Shown piece by piece: positions 9,254 through 17,847 of a DNA stretch of 64,000 nucleotides. Within the stretch, counting starts at the first letter, position 1. Each line of letters begins with the position of its first letter. The DNA comes from Pseudomonadota bacterium. GTDB lineage: Bacteria > Pseudomonadota > Gammaproteobacteria > Burkholderiales > Gallionellaceae. The stretch spans positions 1-64,000 of the forward strand of contig JAJXUI010000009.1 in NCBI GenBank assembly GCA_021782995.1, read 5' to 3'. The notes beneath the pieces were generated by a model. The model did not search any database. It had not been told where the DNA came from and saw nothing but the letters and a program-made list of their open reading frames with translations. A program made the translations under genes and the position numbers.

Positions 9254-10212
9254 GCGCCCCACTCCTTGTCACGCAAGGCCAGCCCCAGTGACTGCAGTGC
9301 AAGCAACTGCATTTCGTGTTGCTTCAGCTCCGGCACCGCCTGCAGGTCAATTACGCCGGCAAGGTCCATCTGCTGCACGGGCAATCCCAGGTTTTGCTCA
9401 AGCGGAGTTTCAAGACCCAGCCCTTTCGGGGCAGCCAGCAACAGCTTCTGTACTGCAAGATGGGCATACTGGCGATCAAAATGATCGAGCGAGCGTCTGA
9501 CCTCCACCTCCATTCTTTCGACTTGCTGCTGCCTGACCAGCTCGTCCGCATCCTGCAACTGGTTGATGCCGATTTCTATCCTGCGGGACAGGTAGAGCTC
9601 GGCAGCGGCGGTAAAGGTCAGGTAACTGCCATTTTCATCCACCACCAGCATCGCCAAGGCACGCCCGGGTTCCTCGAACAAGGCGGCAATATTCCGCTGT
9701 GCAAACTCAGGAACATCTATCACACGCAGGTTCAGATGCGCATTCCTGAACTTCTCTGTTCGACTGCGAAGCATCTCATTCCGCGCTGCCACCACATAAA
9801 TTGACTTGCTATTTTCCGTGCTGCCGTCACGCGATGGAATGTAAATGACATCCAGGTTGGCATCCTCCACCTTGTAATTCAACATGTCCTTCACACTCCA
9901 GCGCACTGCCGACCTGATTTCCTGATCCGGCACGTTAGGCGCATCGGTTTGCAGCAAATGGTATTCCCCCGGCTCAAGCAAGGTCGCTACAGCTTCCCGG
10001 CCAATTCCCATGATCTTGCTGGTTTTGCTGAATTCAGCGGAAAAATTCGAATCGTCCAGTACAACCTGCCTGGAGAAGCTGATAATTTTTGGTTTGCCGT
10101 CATTCCATACGGCCCTTGCGCAGCATATTGCGTCATGATGCAAAGTCACCGCAAACCCTGGATGGTCCTCGCGCTTTTTTTGAATCAATCGGGTTAATTG
10201 TGGAATTATCAT
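9250..10212 (-). CDS. mshI: MSHA biogenesis protein MshI (PilM-like, actin fold)
   Basis: A 320-residue cytoplasmic protein without signal peptide or membrane segment. Its features fit the PilM/MshI actin-like family: EIRSAVRWSVKDMLNYKVEDANLDVIYIP in the first half (given here only as a landmark near residues 100-128) and VVDENGSYLTFTAAAELYLSRR about residue 190-210. It should bind the cytoplasmic tail of the PilN-like neighbour. A 111-base gap with a good -35 box lies upstream, so mshI may begin a second transcription unit running to mshN. No strong Shine-Dalgarno site precedes the ATG. Confidence 0.85.
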   Translation of the reverse strand: MIIPQLTRLIQKKREDHPGFAVTLHHDAICCARAVWNDGKPKIISFSRQVVLDDSNFSAEFSKTSKIMGIGREAVATLLEPGEYHLLQTDAPNVPDQEIRSAVRWSVKDMLNYKVEDANLDVIYIPSRDGSTENSKSIYVVAARNEMLRSRTEKFRNAHLNLRVIDVPEFAQRNIAALFEEPGRALAMLVVDENGSYLTFTAAAELYLSRRIEIGINQLQDADELVRQQQVERMEVEVRRSLDHFDRQYAHLAVQKLLLAAPKGLGLETPLEQNLGLPVQQMDLAGVIDLQAVPELKQHEMQLLALQSLGLALRDKEWGA

Positions 10213-10222
10213 ATTTCACATG

Positions 10223-10251
10223 AAATTAATTCAATAACCCTTTGTTGTCAA
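10223..10251 (-). promoter_or_regulatory. Candidate sigma-70 promoter for mshI-mshN
   Basis: On the minus strand a perfect TTGACA (10246-10251) is followed after 17 bases by TAATTT (10223-10228), about 10 bases upstream of the mshI ATG. The -10 box is poor and the resulting leader would be very short, so confidence is limited. Confidence 0.35.
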
Positions 10252-10323
10252 TAGTATTTTATGACTACGCGAGTTAATCATTAGTTGGCTACCCGCGCAA
10301 TACACCTTGCCGCATTTACGGCT

Positions 10324-12981
10324 TCAATATTGCTCACGTCGATAGATCAGCCGGTTGCCCGGGTTATACACCCCAAACGTTGCCGTTCCCGGAATCGCCG
10401 TCATCAAATAATCCGGCGCCGAGAGCGTCAGTTCAGCCCTGCCATTGTGTCCTGCACCAGGCGCAGCCAGTGTGAAACTGGCCACGCCGCCGCTCAGCTT
10501 CGATGTGCCGGGTGACTGCACACTGATATCGGCAATGGCCAGTGGCCCCTGCAATATCGTGGGCTGCACATTGCCGCCGGCACTGACCAGCTTGCTGCTG
10601 AACTGGCTTGAATTGTCATTACTGCTGGCAACCCATCCACTCGTTGCATCCTGGTAAAACTCGGCGCTTGCCGTTAGCGTCAAGGGCAACAGCTCGGAGC
10701 CATATACATTGTTGAGCCTGATGCGGCCACTGACCACCCCAACGCCCCCCTCCACCGAGCTGGATGCTGAGCTGCGCAAGGAACTGACATTATCCGTATC
10801 GGTGGCACGCAGATAGATTGCGGTAGGTATGGTCGGTGCCGCGACAAAAGCGTAGCTGGGCAGCGCACTGGTCGCCACACCGGCACTGAAACTGCCGGCA
10901 GTCATGCCTGCATTTGACAGGCTGGTCGTATTGCCTGCTGGATTCTGATTCGACGTACCCGTTGCACCCAGGGCATTCCAGGCAGTCAAGGTGACATCCC
11001 TGGAAAGTCCGGTTGTGCTGTTGTAATTGACGAGCGTGCTACCTGCAGCATTGCGCGCCGTGACTTGCACACTGAAGGGCTGGCCGGAATACACCATGCC
11101 ATTGTATGCGCTCGGGCAGGTCACCCCGCTGGCGCAAGCCATCGGCACACCGCCACTCAACACGACCGCCGTATCAAAATGGTCCGGCACAATACGCCCC
11201 ACGGACAGCATGGGCGAACACACGTAATAACCTGTAGCACTGCAATCACCGGTCGTATCTGCCGAATCAATATTCGCATAAGTTGCATCCTGCAATTGCA
11301 GGTTGAAACTGCCCACTTCGCTGTATGTGGCCGTGATTGTACTCAGGCTGCCCGTCGAAAAACTTCCGCCCAGCGTAAATGTCCCCAGTATCGATGTGCA
11401 GGCAGTGCCGCTGCAGGCACTCAGCGACGCAGTCGGCGCGCCCGAATAATTTGTTGTTACAACGGGCGTGGTCGCGGCATTCAGTGCAGATCCCCTGACG
11501 GTAAACGGCTGCCCGGCCTTGTGTATCGGGCTACCAGAAGCCGTGATTACATTCAGCGTATTCGCCGTGCCCGCAGTCTGCCAGTCCTGATCGGTCGCGC
11601 TGATGCTCAATGCAGACGGCCGAATGGCAAAGCTGTCCGTCGAACAGGAAGTCACTGTAGGCGATGTTGTCGGATAGCTGATGCGTACCCGTACATCGCG
11701 GTAGCTGTTTGCCACCGCGCCAAAACTCACGGTGGAGCGGCCATTGCTGATGGCTGCGCTGGCGAGGGTTTGTAACACTGTGTTGCTGGCCGGACAGTTA
11801 TCCGTACCATAGCCGCTGCCCGCTGCGCCCGTATTCGCCAATAGCTCCACTTTCACATTGTCATTAAAACTGCTGGCCTGCGCGCCATTGCTGATCGCCA
11901 CGACAGCCAGGTCGAATGCGCTTCCTGCAATTTTGGTTCTGATGACGCCGGTGATGGCATTGGCTGCCGTACTGGTTTCAAATGCATTGAAGCTGCCCAC
12001 GGTCAGCGTCTGAACTGTGCCGGTTGCTTCGGTATATCCGGGATTGAGTTCAGTCGCAGTTGCTCTGACGGTATTGGTATAGGTACCCGAGGCAGTGACA
12101 TACGCAGTCGCAACCACGCTGGCAGATGCCCCTGCTGCCAAGGTACCGACATTTTGCGTCAGGCTGGTGTAGGCACCGGCCGCACCGCCACATGTCGCAC
12201 CTGCAGGACAACTCGCCAGATACATGTTTGCAGGCAGGGTGTCTGTCAAAGTGACATTGGTAAGATCTTCCTTTGCGCCCCCATTCTTGACGGTAAAAGT
12301 CCAGGTAAACGTACTGCCAGCACCGATGCCAACCGAGGCAGAGCTGGGTGTTTTGGTCAGGGCCAGCGTGCCGTCGTTGCTTCCACACAAGGTATTCTGG
12401 CTATTGTTTCCCGTACCCGGCGAAATGACCCAGGGACCTGTGCCATCCGGCATGCGCGCAATGTCCTTGTTGGAAGCAGTCCCCGTGGGCGGGCCATCAG
12501 TCAGATTGCCATATGAAATTGAACAGCTGTTGAAACCGCTAAAATAACTCGTGAGCGGTGATGTCTGATCCAGGCGGAAAACGTCCACAATATCCTTGTT
12601 GGCATCCGCCAGAACCACGTTAACATCGTTATCAAGATCCTTGGGATCAAACGGAATACGGATGTAATACTGGGTCGATGCAGTACCGCAGGTGTTGTCG
12701 GCAATATTGGTATACATCGAGCCCACGTCCTGTGATGCAGGCGAGCCAGGTTTGCTTTGCTTGAACACCCACAGCTTCCAGTCGGCAAACTTGCCGGAAG
12801 CAGTGATGGCAGAAGTATCAAGTATCTTGAGCTCTATCCAGTTATCTATATAGTTGTATTCATTGATCACCACTTTTCCGCTGTAGGAAGAACATGCAGC
12901 CATTGCATTCTGTATTGAGAATGCAGCGGTCAGCAGCATTGCCGCGACACGCAGCCACCGGAAACAGCAAGTCTTTTTCAT
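10324..12981 (-). CDS. mshQ: MshQ-like exported protein, candidate pilus adhesin
   Basis: About 885 residues, secreted. An in-frame ATG with GGAGG six bases upstream sets the start at 12981; a signal peptide (MLLTAAFSIQNAMA) ends near ACSSYSGKV. The first 180 residues resemble a lamin-tail-like beta domain (VVINEYNYIDNWIELKIL). A DUF11-type beta-sandwich follows (LTKTPSSASVGIGAGSTFTW, then LTNVTLTDTLPANM). The long C-terminal part is Thr/Ser/Ala-rich repeated beta material matching the DUF6701 region of MshQ. Cysteines occur in pairs spaced for disulfides. It sits after the minor prepilins, as in Vibrio. MshQ function is not well defined; surface or tip adhesin is inference. Confidence 0.8.
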   Translation of the reverse strand: MKKTCCFRWLRVAAMLLTAAFSIQNAMAACSSYSGKVVINEYNYIDNWIELKILDTSAITASGKFADWKLWVFKQSKPGSPASQDVGSMYTNIADNTCGTASTQYYIRIPFDPKDLDNDVNVVLADANKDIVDVFRLDQTSPLTSYFSGFNSCSISYGNLTDGPPTGTASNKDIARMPDGTGPWVISPGTGNNSQNTLCGSNDGTLALTKTPSSASVGIGAGSTFTWTFTVKNGGAKEDLTNVTLTDTLPANMYLASCPAGATCGGAAGAYTSLTQNVGTLAAGASASVVATAYVTASGTYTNTVRATATELNPGYTEATGTVQTLTVGSFNAFETSTAANAITGVIRTKIAGSAFDLAVVAISNGAQASSFNDNVKVELLANTGAAGSGYGTDNCPASNTVLQTLASAAISNGRSTVSFGAVANSYRDVRVRISYPTTSPTVTSCSTDSFAIRPSALSISATDQDWQTAGTANTLNVITASGSPIHKAGQPFTVRGSALNAATTPVVTTNYSGAPTASLSACSGTACTSILGTFTLGGSFSTGSLSTITATYSEVGSFNLQLQDATYANIDSADTTGDCSATGYYVCSPMLSVGRIVPDHFDTAVVLSGGVPMACASGVTCPSAYNGMVYSGQPFSVQVTARNAAGSTLVNYNSTTGLSRDVTLTAWNALGATGTSNQNPAGNTTSLSNAGMTAGSFSAGVATSALPSYAFVAAPTIPTAIYLRATDTDNVSSLRSSASSSVEGGVGVVSGRIRLNNVYGSELLPLTLTASAEFYQDATSGWVASSNDNSSQFSSKLVSAGGNVQPTILQGPLAIADISVQSPGTSKLSGGVASFTLAAPGAGHNGRAELTLSAPDYLMTAIPGTATFGVYNPGNRLIYRREQY

Positions 12982-13008
12982 TTTTGCCTCCATACCCGTG
13001 CCATGACT

Positions 13009-13437
13009 TTACTGGCGATACCAGGCAGTGATAGAACGTTCCACCCGATCCGGGCTGCCTGTGGCCACGCCATTGCCAGCTGTAGAAGTCAGTTTATAGA
13101 TATAGACCGTTGCACCGCCTTCACTGGCGGAGGATGGCGTACACAATACTTGCACTGAAAATGGAGCAAGCCCGCCCGACATGCTGCCTGCAGCGATCGA
13201 TTTTGGATAGCCACTGCAGCCCGCACCAGAGGCTGCGGCAGCGACATCATAAGCACCCAATTCAATCCCCGCCCGTGCCGCCTGATAAGCGCGCGAACCC
13301 AGCACATCTGTGGCAAGCGACTGCTGCTGTGAAGTGAAAAAAGTCATCATCACCCCGCCCAGTGCCGCCAGCACCACCAGCAGAAAGATGGCCGTCACCA
13401 GACCGAATCCATTTTGATTTTTTATTAATATATTCAT
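13009..13437 (-). CDS. mshP: MSHA minor protein MshP (PilX-like)
   Basis: About 142 residues. The start MNILIKNQNGFGLVTAIFLLVVLAALGG places a prepilin-like hydrophobic helix right after a basic leader, as in MshP/PilX proteins; it lies 4 bases after the mshO stop. An in-frame reading frame reaches 44 codons further upstream into mshO but lacks a sensible signal. One cysteine pair (AGCSG, VLCTP) may form a disulfide. MshP belongs to the minor pseudopilin set (C, D, O, P) thought to initiate pilus assembly. Confidence 0.8.
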   Translation of the reverse strand: MNILIKNQNGFGLVTAIFLLVVLAALGGVMMTFFTSQQQSLATDVLGSRAYQAARAGIELGAYDVAAAASGAGCSGYPKSIAAGSMSGGLAPFSVQVLCTPSSASEGGATVYIYKLTSTAGNGVATGSPDRVERSITAWYRQ

Positions 13438-13441
13438 GTAA

Positions 13442-14329
13442 TTACGGTATATTATTGACATGAATTTCATGATACAGGCGGATGCGCTCGTTATGCCTTG
13501 TAATCTCCAGCCAGATCTCCACCAGGCCATTACGCTGGTCCGCCGTGTTATAGACAATCCGGCAATCACTTACATTATCCGCAAGGATTGCGCTAGAACC
13601 GCCCGTCAACGGTGGTGCCTGTTGCGACGGGTTGTATCCATATCCCCAGTACCGGGTCAGCGTGCCGGCGCCATCACCATTGGCATTTGTCCCAAGATTC
13701 ATGCACCCATATGTCACCGCCTGCTCCGCGGCGGGCACCACGGCAAATCGATGATCCGCCAGCTCCGCTGCGTAAGGCCATTTTACGGTGGAAGTAAACT
13801 GCACTTTCTGCCCGGTGCCTGCACCCGCTGCAGGCACCATGCGCCTGACACTGTTGATGCTGGTGACATCCAGGTAGGGCAGGCTGCCATTAGACTGTGT
13901 GCTGCCGATGATGATGGCATCTCCGCTTGCAAGCGCAATGTCCGGCCCGATCACGGAAAAACAGGTATCCACCGCGTCAAACGACAAGGCATCACCCTTA
14001 GCCGTGCCGCCACAGACATTGCTTGAACCAGCATTGCTTGCCCGATAACGCCCGCCATCGCGGGTGGGCAGAAATTCGATATAGGTACTGGTGCCGCCCG
14101 GATTGGGCACGCGCACACTATTGGGCACCGCCGCACGAATATCACGGCCGATGCGCCGCAACGCTGTATCGGCAATATCCGACATGCGTGCACGATTCGA
14201 GCTATCCATATAGCCCTGCACCGGTGCACGAATGAACACCGCCACCATGCCCGCGAGGATGCCGGTGATGACAATCACCACGATCATCTCGACCAGCGTA
14301 AAACCCCGTTGTATGCGCGTCGTCACCAT
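13442..14329 (-). CDS. mshO: MSHA minor prepilin MshO (PilW-like)
   Basis: About 295 residues with a class III prepilin signal: basic leader ending RG, then FTLVEMIVVIVITGILAG. The ATG at 14327-14329 overlaps the mshD stop as TGATG; a GTG three bases upstream is also possible. The leader and following region (RMSDIADTALRRIGRDIRAAVPNSVR) are typical of MshO/PilW/GspJ large pseudopilins. It would be processed by a PilD-type peptidase, which is not encoded in this window. Confidence 0.86.
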   Translation of the reverse strand: MVTTRIQRGFTLVEMIVVIVITGILAGMVAVFIRAPVQGYMDSSNRARMSDIADTALRRIGRDIRAAVPNSVRVPNPGGTSTYIEFLPTRDGGRYRASNAGSSNVCGGTAKGDALSFDAVDTCFSVIGPDIALASGDAIIIGSTQSNGSLPYLDVTSINSVRRMVPAAGAGTGQKVQFTSTVKWPYAAELADHRFAVVPAAEQAVTYGCMNLGTNANGDGAGTLTRYWGYGYNPSQQAPPLTGGSSAILADNVSDCRIVYNTADQRNGLVEIWLEITRHNERIRLYHEIHVNNIP

Positions 14330-14805
14330 CACTCGCTCGTCCGGTAACCCTGTGCGACGGCGGTGAAATTTGAAGGGCCGTTCACCGTCACCGTGATCAG
14401 CACTGCACTTGCAGCCGGTATGCCGGCAAAGGCCGTATTGGCCACGGCCACATTCAGGTTGTAAGCATTCAGCCCGCCGATCACAGTGTTGGAAGTGAAA
14501 TCCAGGATGCCATTGTTGGTGCTGTAGCCATTGTAGTCACACACCTTCGCGGCACTGGTTCTTGCAGCATTCAGCCCCAGCGTGCCGGTACAGGTAGCCG
14601 AGGCGGTGAAGTGCTGCAGCTCGATTTCTTCCAGCATCGATTCGGCAATCGCCTGCGCCTGCTTCTGCACCAGCGCATCGGCGCTGTGGCCGGTAACAAA
14701 ATTCATTACCTGCAATATGCCGACCACCGCGACACTGACGATCACGATGAACACCACCAGCTCGACCAGCGTCGCACCTGAAAGTTTTCCCGGCTTAACG
14801 CACAT
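14329..14805 (-). CDS. mshD: MSHA minor prepilin MshD (PilV-like)
   Basis: About 158 residues. The start MCVKPGKLSG/ATLVELVVFIVIVSV gives a short prepilin leader with an unusual Ala instead of Phe at mature position 1. The ATG at 14805 has GGAG upstream and overlaps the mshC stop by 11 bases; a longer frame reaching back to 14910 is rejected because it would bury the leader. The sequence after the helix (QAQAIAESMLEEIELQ) fits MshD/PilV. Cys residues at CTGT and KVCDYNG may pair. Confidence 0.85.
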   Translation of the reverse strand: MCVKPGKLSGATLVELVVFIVIVSVAVVGILQVMNFVTGHSADALVQKQAQAIAESMLEEIELQHFTASATCTGTLGLNAARTSAAKVCDYNGYSTNNGILDFTSNTVIGGLNAYNLNVAVANTAFAGIPAASAVLITVTVNGPSNFTAVAQGYRTSE

Positions 14806-15268
14806 ACCCCGTCTCCTGGTCGATATTGATGCTATAGCTGCCGATGGTGATGGTTGCGACCGCCGTTGTAGTACGGCCAAGGGCATCGAAGTTGAAGGCT
14901 GCCGCACCACTCATGCCGACACCACTTGGCCAGTTTGGATTGCCCGGGATTGCCAGTGGGGTATCACATCCCGCCGCACCGAATGCTGAAGCCATATCCA
15001 ACTGCATGCTGTTGCCGGTGGGAAAGCTGACGCATACCAGCCTGCGTTGCGCTATTGCTGTTTTCTGCGCATAGCGCAACGTGGAAACTGCCTGGTCATA
15101 TAAACCGCGGGTATCGAAAGTGCTGCGATCGAAAAAGCGGGGAATGGCAATGGCAGCTATGATGCCGATTATCACCATTACTGTAATCAACTCAGTCATG
15201 GTAAAACCTGTCATCAATGAAAGCTTCTTGATTCGAACCGAATCCTTATATCTGCCAGAGGAATGCAT
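14795..15268 (-). CDS. mshC: MSHA minor prepilin MshC (FimT/GspH-like)
   Basis: About 157 residues from the ATG at 15268, which has AGG nine bases upstream; a GTG at 15295 and an ATG closer to the helix are alternatives. The hydrophobic helix MTG/FTMTELITVMVIIGIIAAI has the conserved Glu5 after the processed glycine. Downstream sequence (YAQKTAIAQRRLVCVSF, FDALGRTT) is typical of GspH/FimT pseudopilins. The leader upstream of the cleavage site is about 21 residues, longer than usual. Confidence 0.84.
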   Translation of the reverse strand: MHSSGRYKDSVRIKKLSLMTGFTMTELITVMVIIGIIAAIAIPRFFDRSTFDTRGLYDQAVSTLRYAQKTAIAQRRLVCVSFPTGNSMQLDMASAFGAAGCDTPLAIPGNPNWPSGVGMSGAAAFNFDALGRTTTAVATITIGSYSINIDQETGYVR

Positions 15269-15330
15269 GTTGGCAAACCTTACAATAAGCAGCACATCAA
15301 TATATGGAATATGCTGCTTAATTTTGCAAA

Positions 15331-15819
15331 CTATTGGCAGTTAGTACTTCCAGTACCTGCAATTTGCACAGTAGCCGGGCTTGTTGCAGATGAAGCAACG
15401 GTATAGATCACATTACAACCTGCAGCAGTATTTGGCGTAGTAGTAATGTTTGCAGCTGCCACTCCTAATGGTGCTACTGTAACCGGGGAGGTAGTACCGC
15501 TAATTTGATAACTATTCGTTGTGATATTTGCAGCCAAAACAATTCCAGTTGCACTCGCATCAGGATAGCCATATATCAAACTGACTGTAGAACCTTCCAT
15601 CGTGATGGATCCAGTTGCGCCTGTTTGGTTTGCCACTAAAGCAGCCGCATGAGCCAAGCTTGCAGCAGCCTGCATAGCGCCTTGCGCGCCTTTTGCCGAA
15701 GCCCAGCGCGCATCATTCTGCAAATTTACAAACTTCGGCAACGCTGTCGCAGCCAGTATGCCCAGAATCACAATCACTACAATCAACTCGATCAGCGTAA
15801 AGCCTTTTTGACGTTTCAT
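15331..15819 (-). CDS. mshA: Major MSHA pilin MshA
   Basis: A 162-residue type IV prepilin: leader MKRQKG, then FTLIELIVVIVILGILAATA with Glu5. A GGAGG ribosome site seven bases before the ATG and a long AT-rich leader region suggest high expression. The mature protein continues ALPKFVNLQNDARWASAKGA, typical of MshA. Two cysteines near the C-terminus (GCN and TNCQ) define a D-region disulfide. The body is rich in Ser, Thr, Ala and Val. It is flanked on both sides by gaps, unlike its overlapping neighbours, consistent with its own promoter. Confidence 0.93.
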   Translation of the reverse strand: MKRQKGFTLIELIVVIVILGILAATALPKFVNLQNDARWASAKGAQGAMQAAASLAHAAALVANQTGATGSITMEGSTVSLIYGYPDASATGIVLAANITTNSYQISGTTSPVTVAPLGVAAANITTTPNTAAGCNVIYTVASSATSPATVQIAGTGSTNCQ

Positions 15820-16015
15820 TTTTTTCCTCCAGATTTCATACCATTATTGAATCCGTTACACACTGCATTAAATCTCAGCGCACATCTGCAACATTCGCAA
15901 GCCAAAACAATGCGAGCAAAGCCCGCACCTGCAACAGTGCAAGTAAAACATTAATTTCATTGCCTAACAATAGGAAAAATCTCCTATTTTCAAGCATTTT
16001 AATCATAAATCAGGG

Positions 16016-16603
16016 CTATGGCTTGATCATCCATTCATACGGCTCGACAGCGGAAACCGTCATCCCGACCAGGGATTGCCTTGCCTGACCGCCTTGTCCG
16101 GGAGTGGTGTCATACAGTGGCCGGACACGGAAACGTATCCATTTTTCAGCTGGTTTGGCTGGCCTGAAATTTTCATCATGCAGCGGCACATATACCAGCT
16201 CGCGCATGGTGACATCGTATGCCCAGTCACCCGGCTTTACCTGGTCTGCGCGACCCATCCTGATTTCGCCACTATAGTTGGCTGGTTTCTGCATCAGCAA
16301 ATCCATCGGGTTCCGATTGGGCAGCTCCCTGATCTGGCGGGTGTTGCTTTCTGCCATATAGTGCCCCATCTGCATGATCAATGCCGTCTGCAGCGCGGAA
16401 ACGGTCTGCTGCATGTTCGCGCGCTCCGCCATTTCCTGATAGCCGGCAACCCGCTTCAGGAACATGCCCGCCAGCACGGCAACGATGCAGATAACCACGA
16501 TCAACTCCAGCAGCGTGAATCCACACTGCCGAATACGGACTGCTACCGGTTTATGCAATTCTGAAGTTGCAGCCATACATCCGTGAAAATTTCCGGCATT
16601 CAT
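16016..16603 (-). CDS. MSHA minor prepilin between mshG and mshA (MshB-like)
   Basis: A 195-residue prepilin-like protein. A 28-residue leader ends CG, followed by FTLLELIVVICIVAVLAGMF with Glu5. The ATG has AGGAAACGGG upstream and lies 8 bases after the mshG stop. The body (YQEMAERANMQQTVSALQTAL) resembles MshB-type pseudopilins. In Vibrio two genes, mshF and mshB, lie here; only this one is present, so mshF is missing or this protein replaces it. The leader is long for the family. Confidence 0.8.
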   Translation of the reverse strand: MNAGNFHGCMAATSELHKPVAVRIRQCGFTLLELIVVICIVAVLAGMFLKRVAGYQEMAERANMQQTVSALQTALIMQMGHYMAESNTRQIRELPNRNPMDLLMQKPANYSGEIRMGRADQVKPGDWAYDVTMRELVYVPLHDENFRPAKPAEKWIRFRVRPLYDTTPGQGGQARQSLVGMTVSAVEPYEWMIKP

Positions 16604-16611
16604 CCCGTTTC

Positions 16612-17847
16612 CTATTTGTGTAATGCAGCACGCCCGAGATCCCAGATCGGCAGGAACACGCCCAGCGCAAGGATCAGCACCAGGATGCCGAGACCAACAA
16701 TCAGGATAGGTTCGATCTGCTGCGCAAGGGTCTTGATTTCATAATCCACCTCGCGCTCATACATGCCGGCCACCTCAAACATCAGGCCGTCCATGTCGCC
16801 AGTCTCTTCCCCCACCGCAATCATCTGCAACACGACGGGATTGAACACCTTGGCCAATATGGCCGTACGCAAGATGCTTTCGCCGCGCTCCACACCTTCG
16901 CGCATTTGCTCGACGCGCTGCGCAATAAAGGCGTTATCCACCACCATTGCCACCACATTCAATCCCTGCAGCACCGGAATGCCGCTGCGGAAAGCCAGCG
17001 CCAGGCTGCGCGAAAATCTTGATAGCGTTGATTTCATTATTATTTTTCCCGCTATTGGCAGCCCAAGCTTGTATTGATCCCACTTCAGCCGGCCTTCGCG
17101 GGTATTGATGTAACGCACAAATGCATAGGCAGCACCTACCGCTGCCAGCAACATCCCGTACCAGTATTGCACCATGAAACCGGAGAAACCCAGCAGGATG
17201 CGGGTCATCAGCGGCAATTCAGTATGGAAGCCGGCAAACACCTTGGCAAAGGCAGGAATCACCCAAAGATTGACGATGACCAGTGCAATGCCCATCGCCA
17301 CCATCACGAACATCGGATAACGCAACGCAGCCTTGATGCGCTCGTTCATGTCCTTTTCAAATTCCAGGTGTTCATACAGCTGCAGAAATACCTGGTCGAG
17401 TGTGCCGGTCATTTCCCCGACCTGCACCATGCTGATATAGAAAGGCGAGAACACTTTTGGGTGCTGGCGCATGGCATTGCTCAACTCGCGACCGCTATCC
17501 AGATTTTCGCGCAGGCCCTGCAGGGTTCTGGCCAGGACCGGATTTTCGGCAGACTCCTGCAATCCTGCCAGCGCGCGCATGATGGGCACACCGGCCTTGA
17601 GCAGGGTAAACATCTGGCGGCTGAACAGCATCAGTTCCACTGTATTCACATTCCGTTCCTGGATGCGCTGCCACCAGCTTATGCCACTGGCAGCAACAGC
17701 GATCACACTTCCCGTTTCCCGGATGTCGGTCGGAGTGATGCCCCGCTTCAGGAGTTGCTCGGCGACTGCACTGCTGTCATCCCCTTCCAGCGTGCCTTTT
17801 TCCAGTTCACCACTGGATGTGCGCCCCTGATAAGCAAATACCGCCAT
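16612..17847 (-). CDS. mshG: MSHA inner-membrane platform protein MshG (GspF family)
   Basis: A 411-residue GspF/PilC-type protein. It has the N-terminal FAYQGRTSSGELEKGTLEG motif, two repeated cytoplasmic helical domains (ELMLFSRQMFTLLKAGVPIM and SRSLALAFRSGIPVLQGL) and three membrane segments at about residues 165-190, 215-235 and 375-400. It anchors pilus assembly in the inner membrane and is thought to rotate with the ATPase MshE. The ATG overlaps the mshE stop as TGATG. Confidence 0.93.
   Translation of the reverse strand: MAVFAYQGRTSSGELEKGTLEGDDSSAVAEQLLKRGITPTDIRETGSVIAVAASGISWWQRIQERNVNTVELMLFSRQMFTLLKAGVPIMRALAGLQESAENPVLARTLQGLRENLDSGRELSNAMRQHPKVFSPFYISMVQVGEMTGTLDQVFLQLYEHLEFEKDMNERIKAALRYPMFVMVAMGIALVIVNLWVIPAFAKVFAGFHTELPLMTRILLGFSGFMVQYWYGMLLAAVGAAYAFVRYINTREGRLKWDQYKLGLPIAGKIIMKSTLSRFSRSLALAFRSGIPVLQGLNVVAMVVDNAFIAQRVEQMREGVERGESILRTAILAKVFNPVVLQMIAVGEETGDMDGLMFEVAGMYEREVDYEIKTLAQQIEPILIVGLGILVLILALGVFLPIWDLGRAALHK

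Noticed and set aside
15915-15930. A sigma-54-like GG-N10-GC element upstream of mshA
   Set aside because: GG/GC spacing and TTGCT match, but the -24 element reads AGGTGC instead of TGGCAC; too weak without evidence for sigma-54 control.
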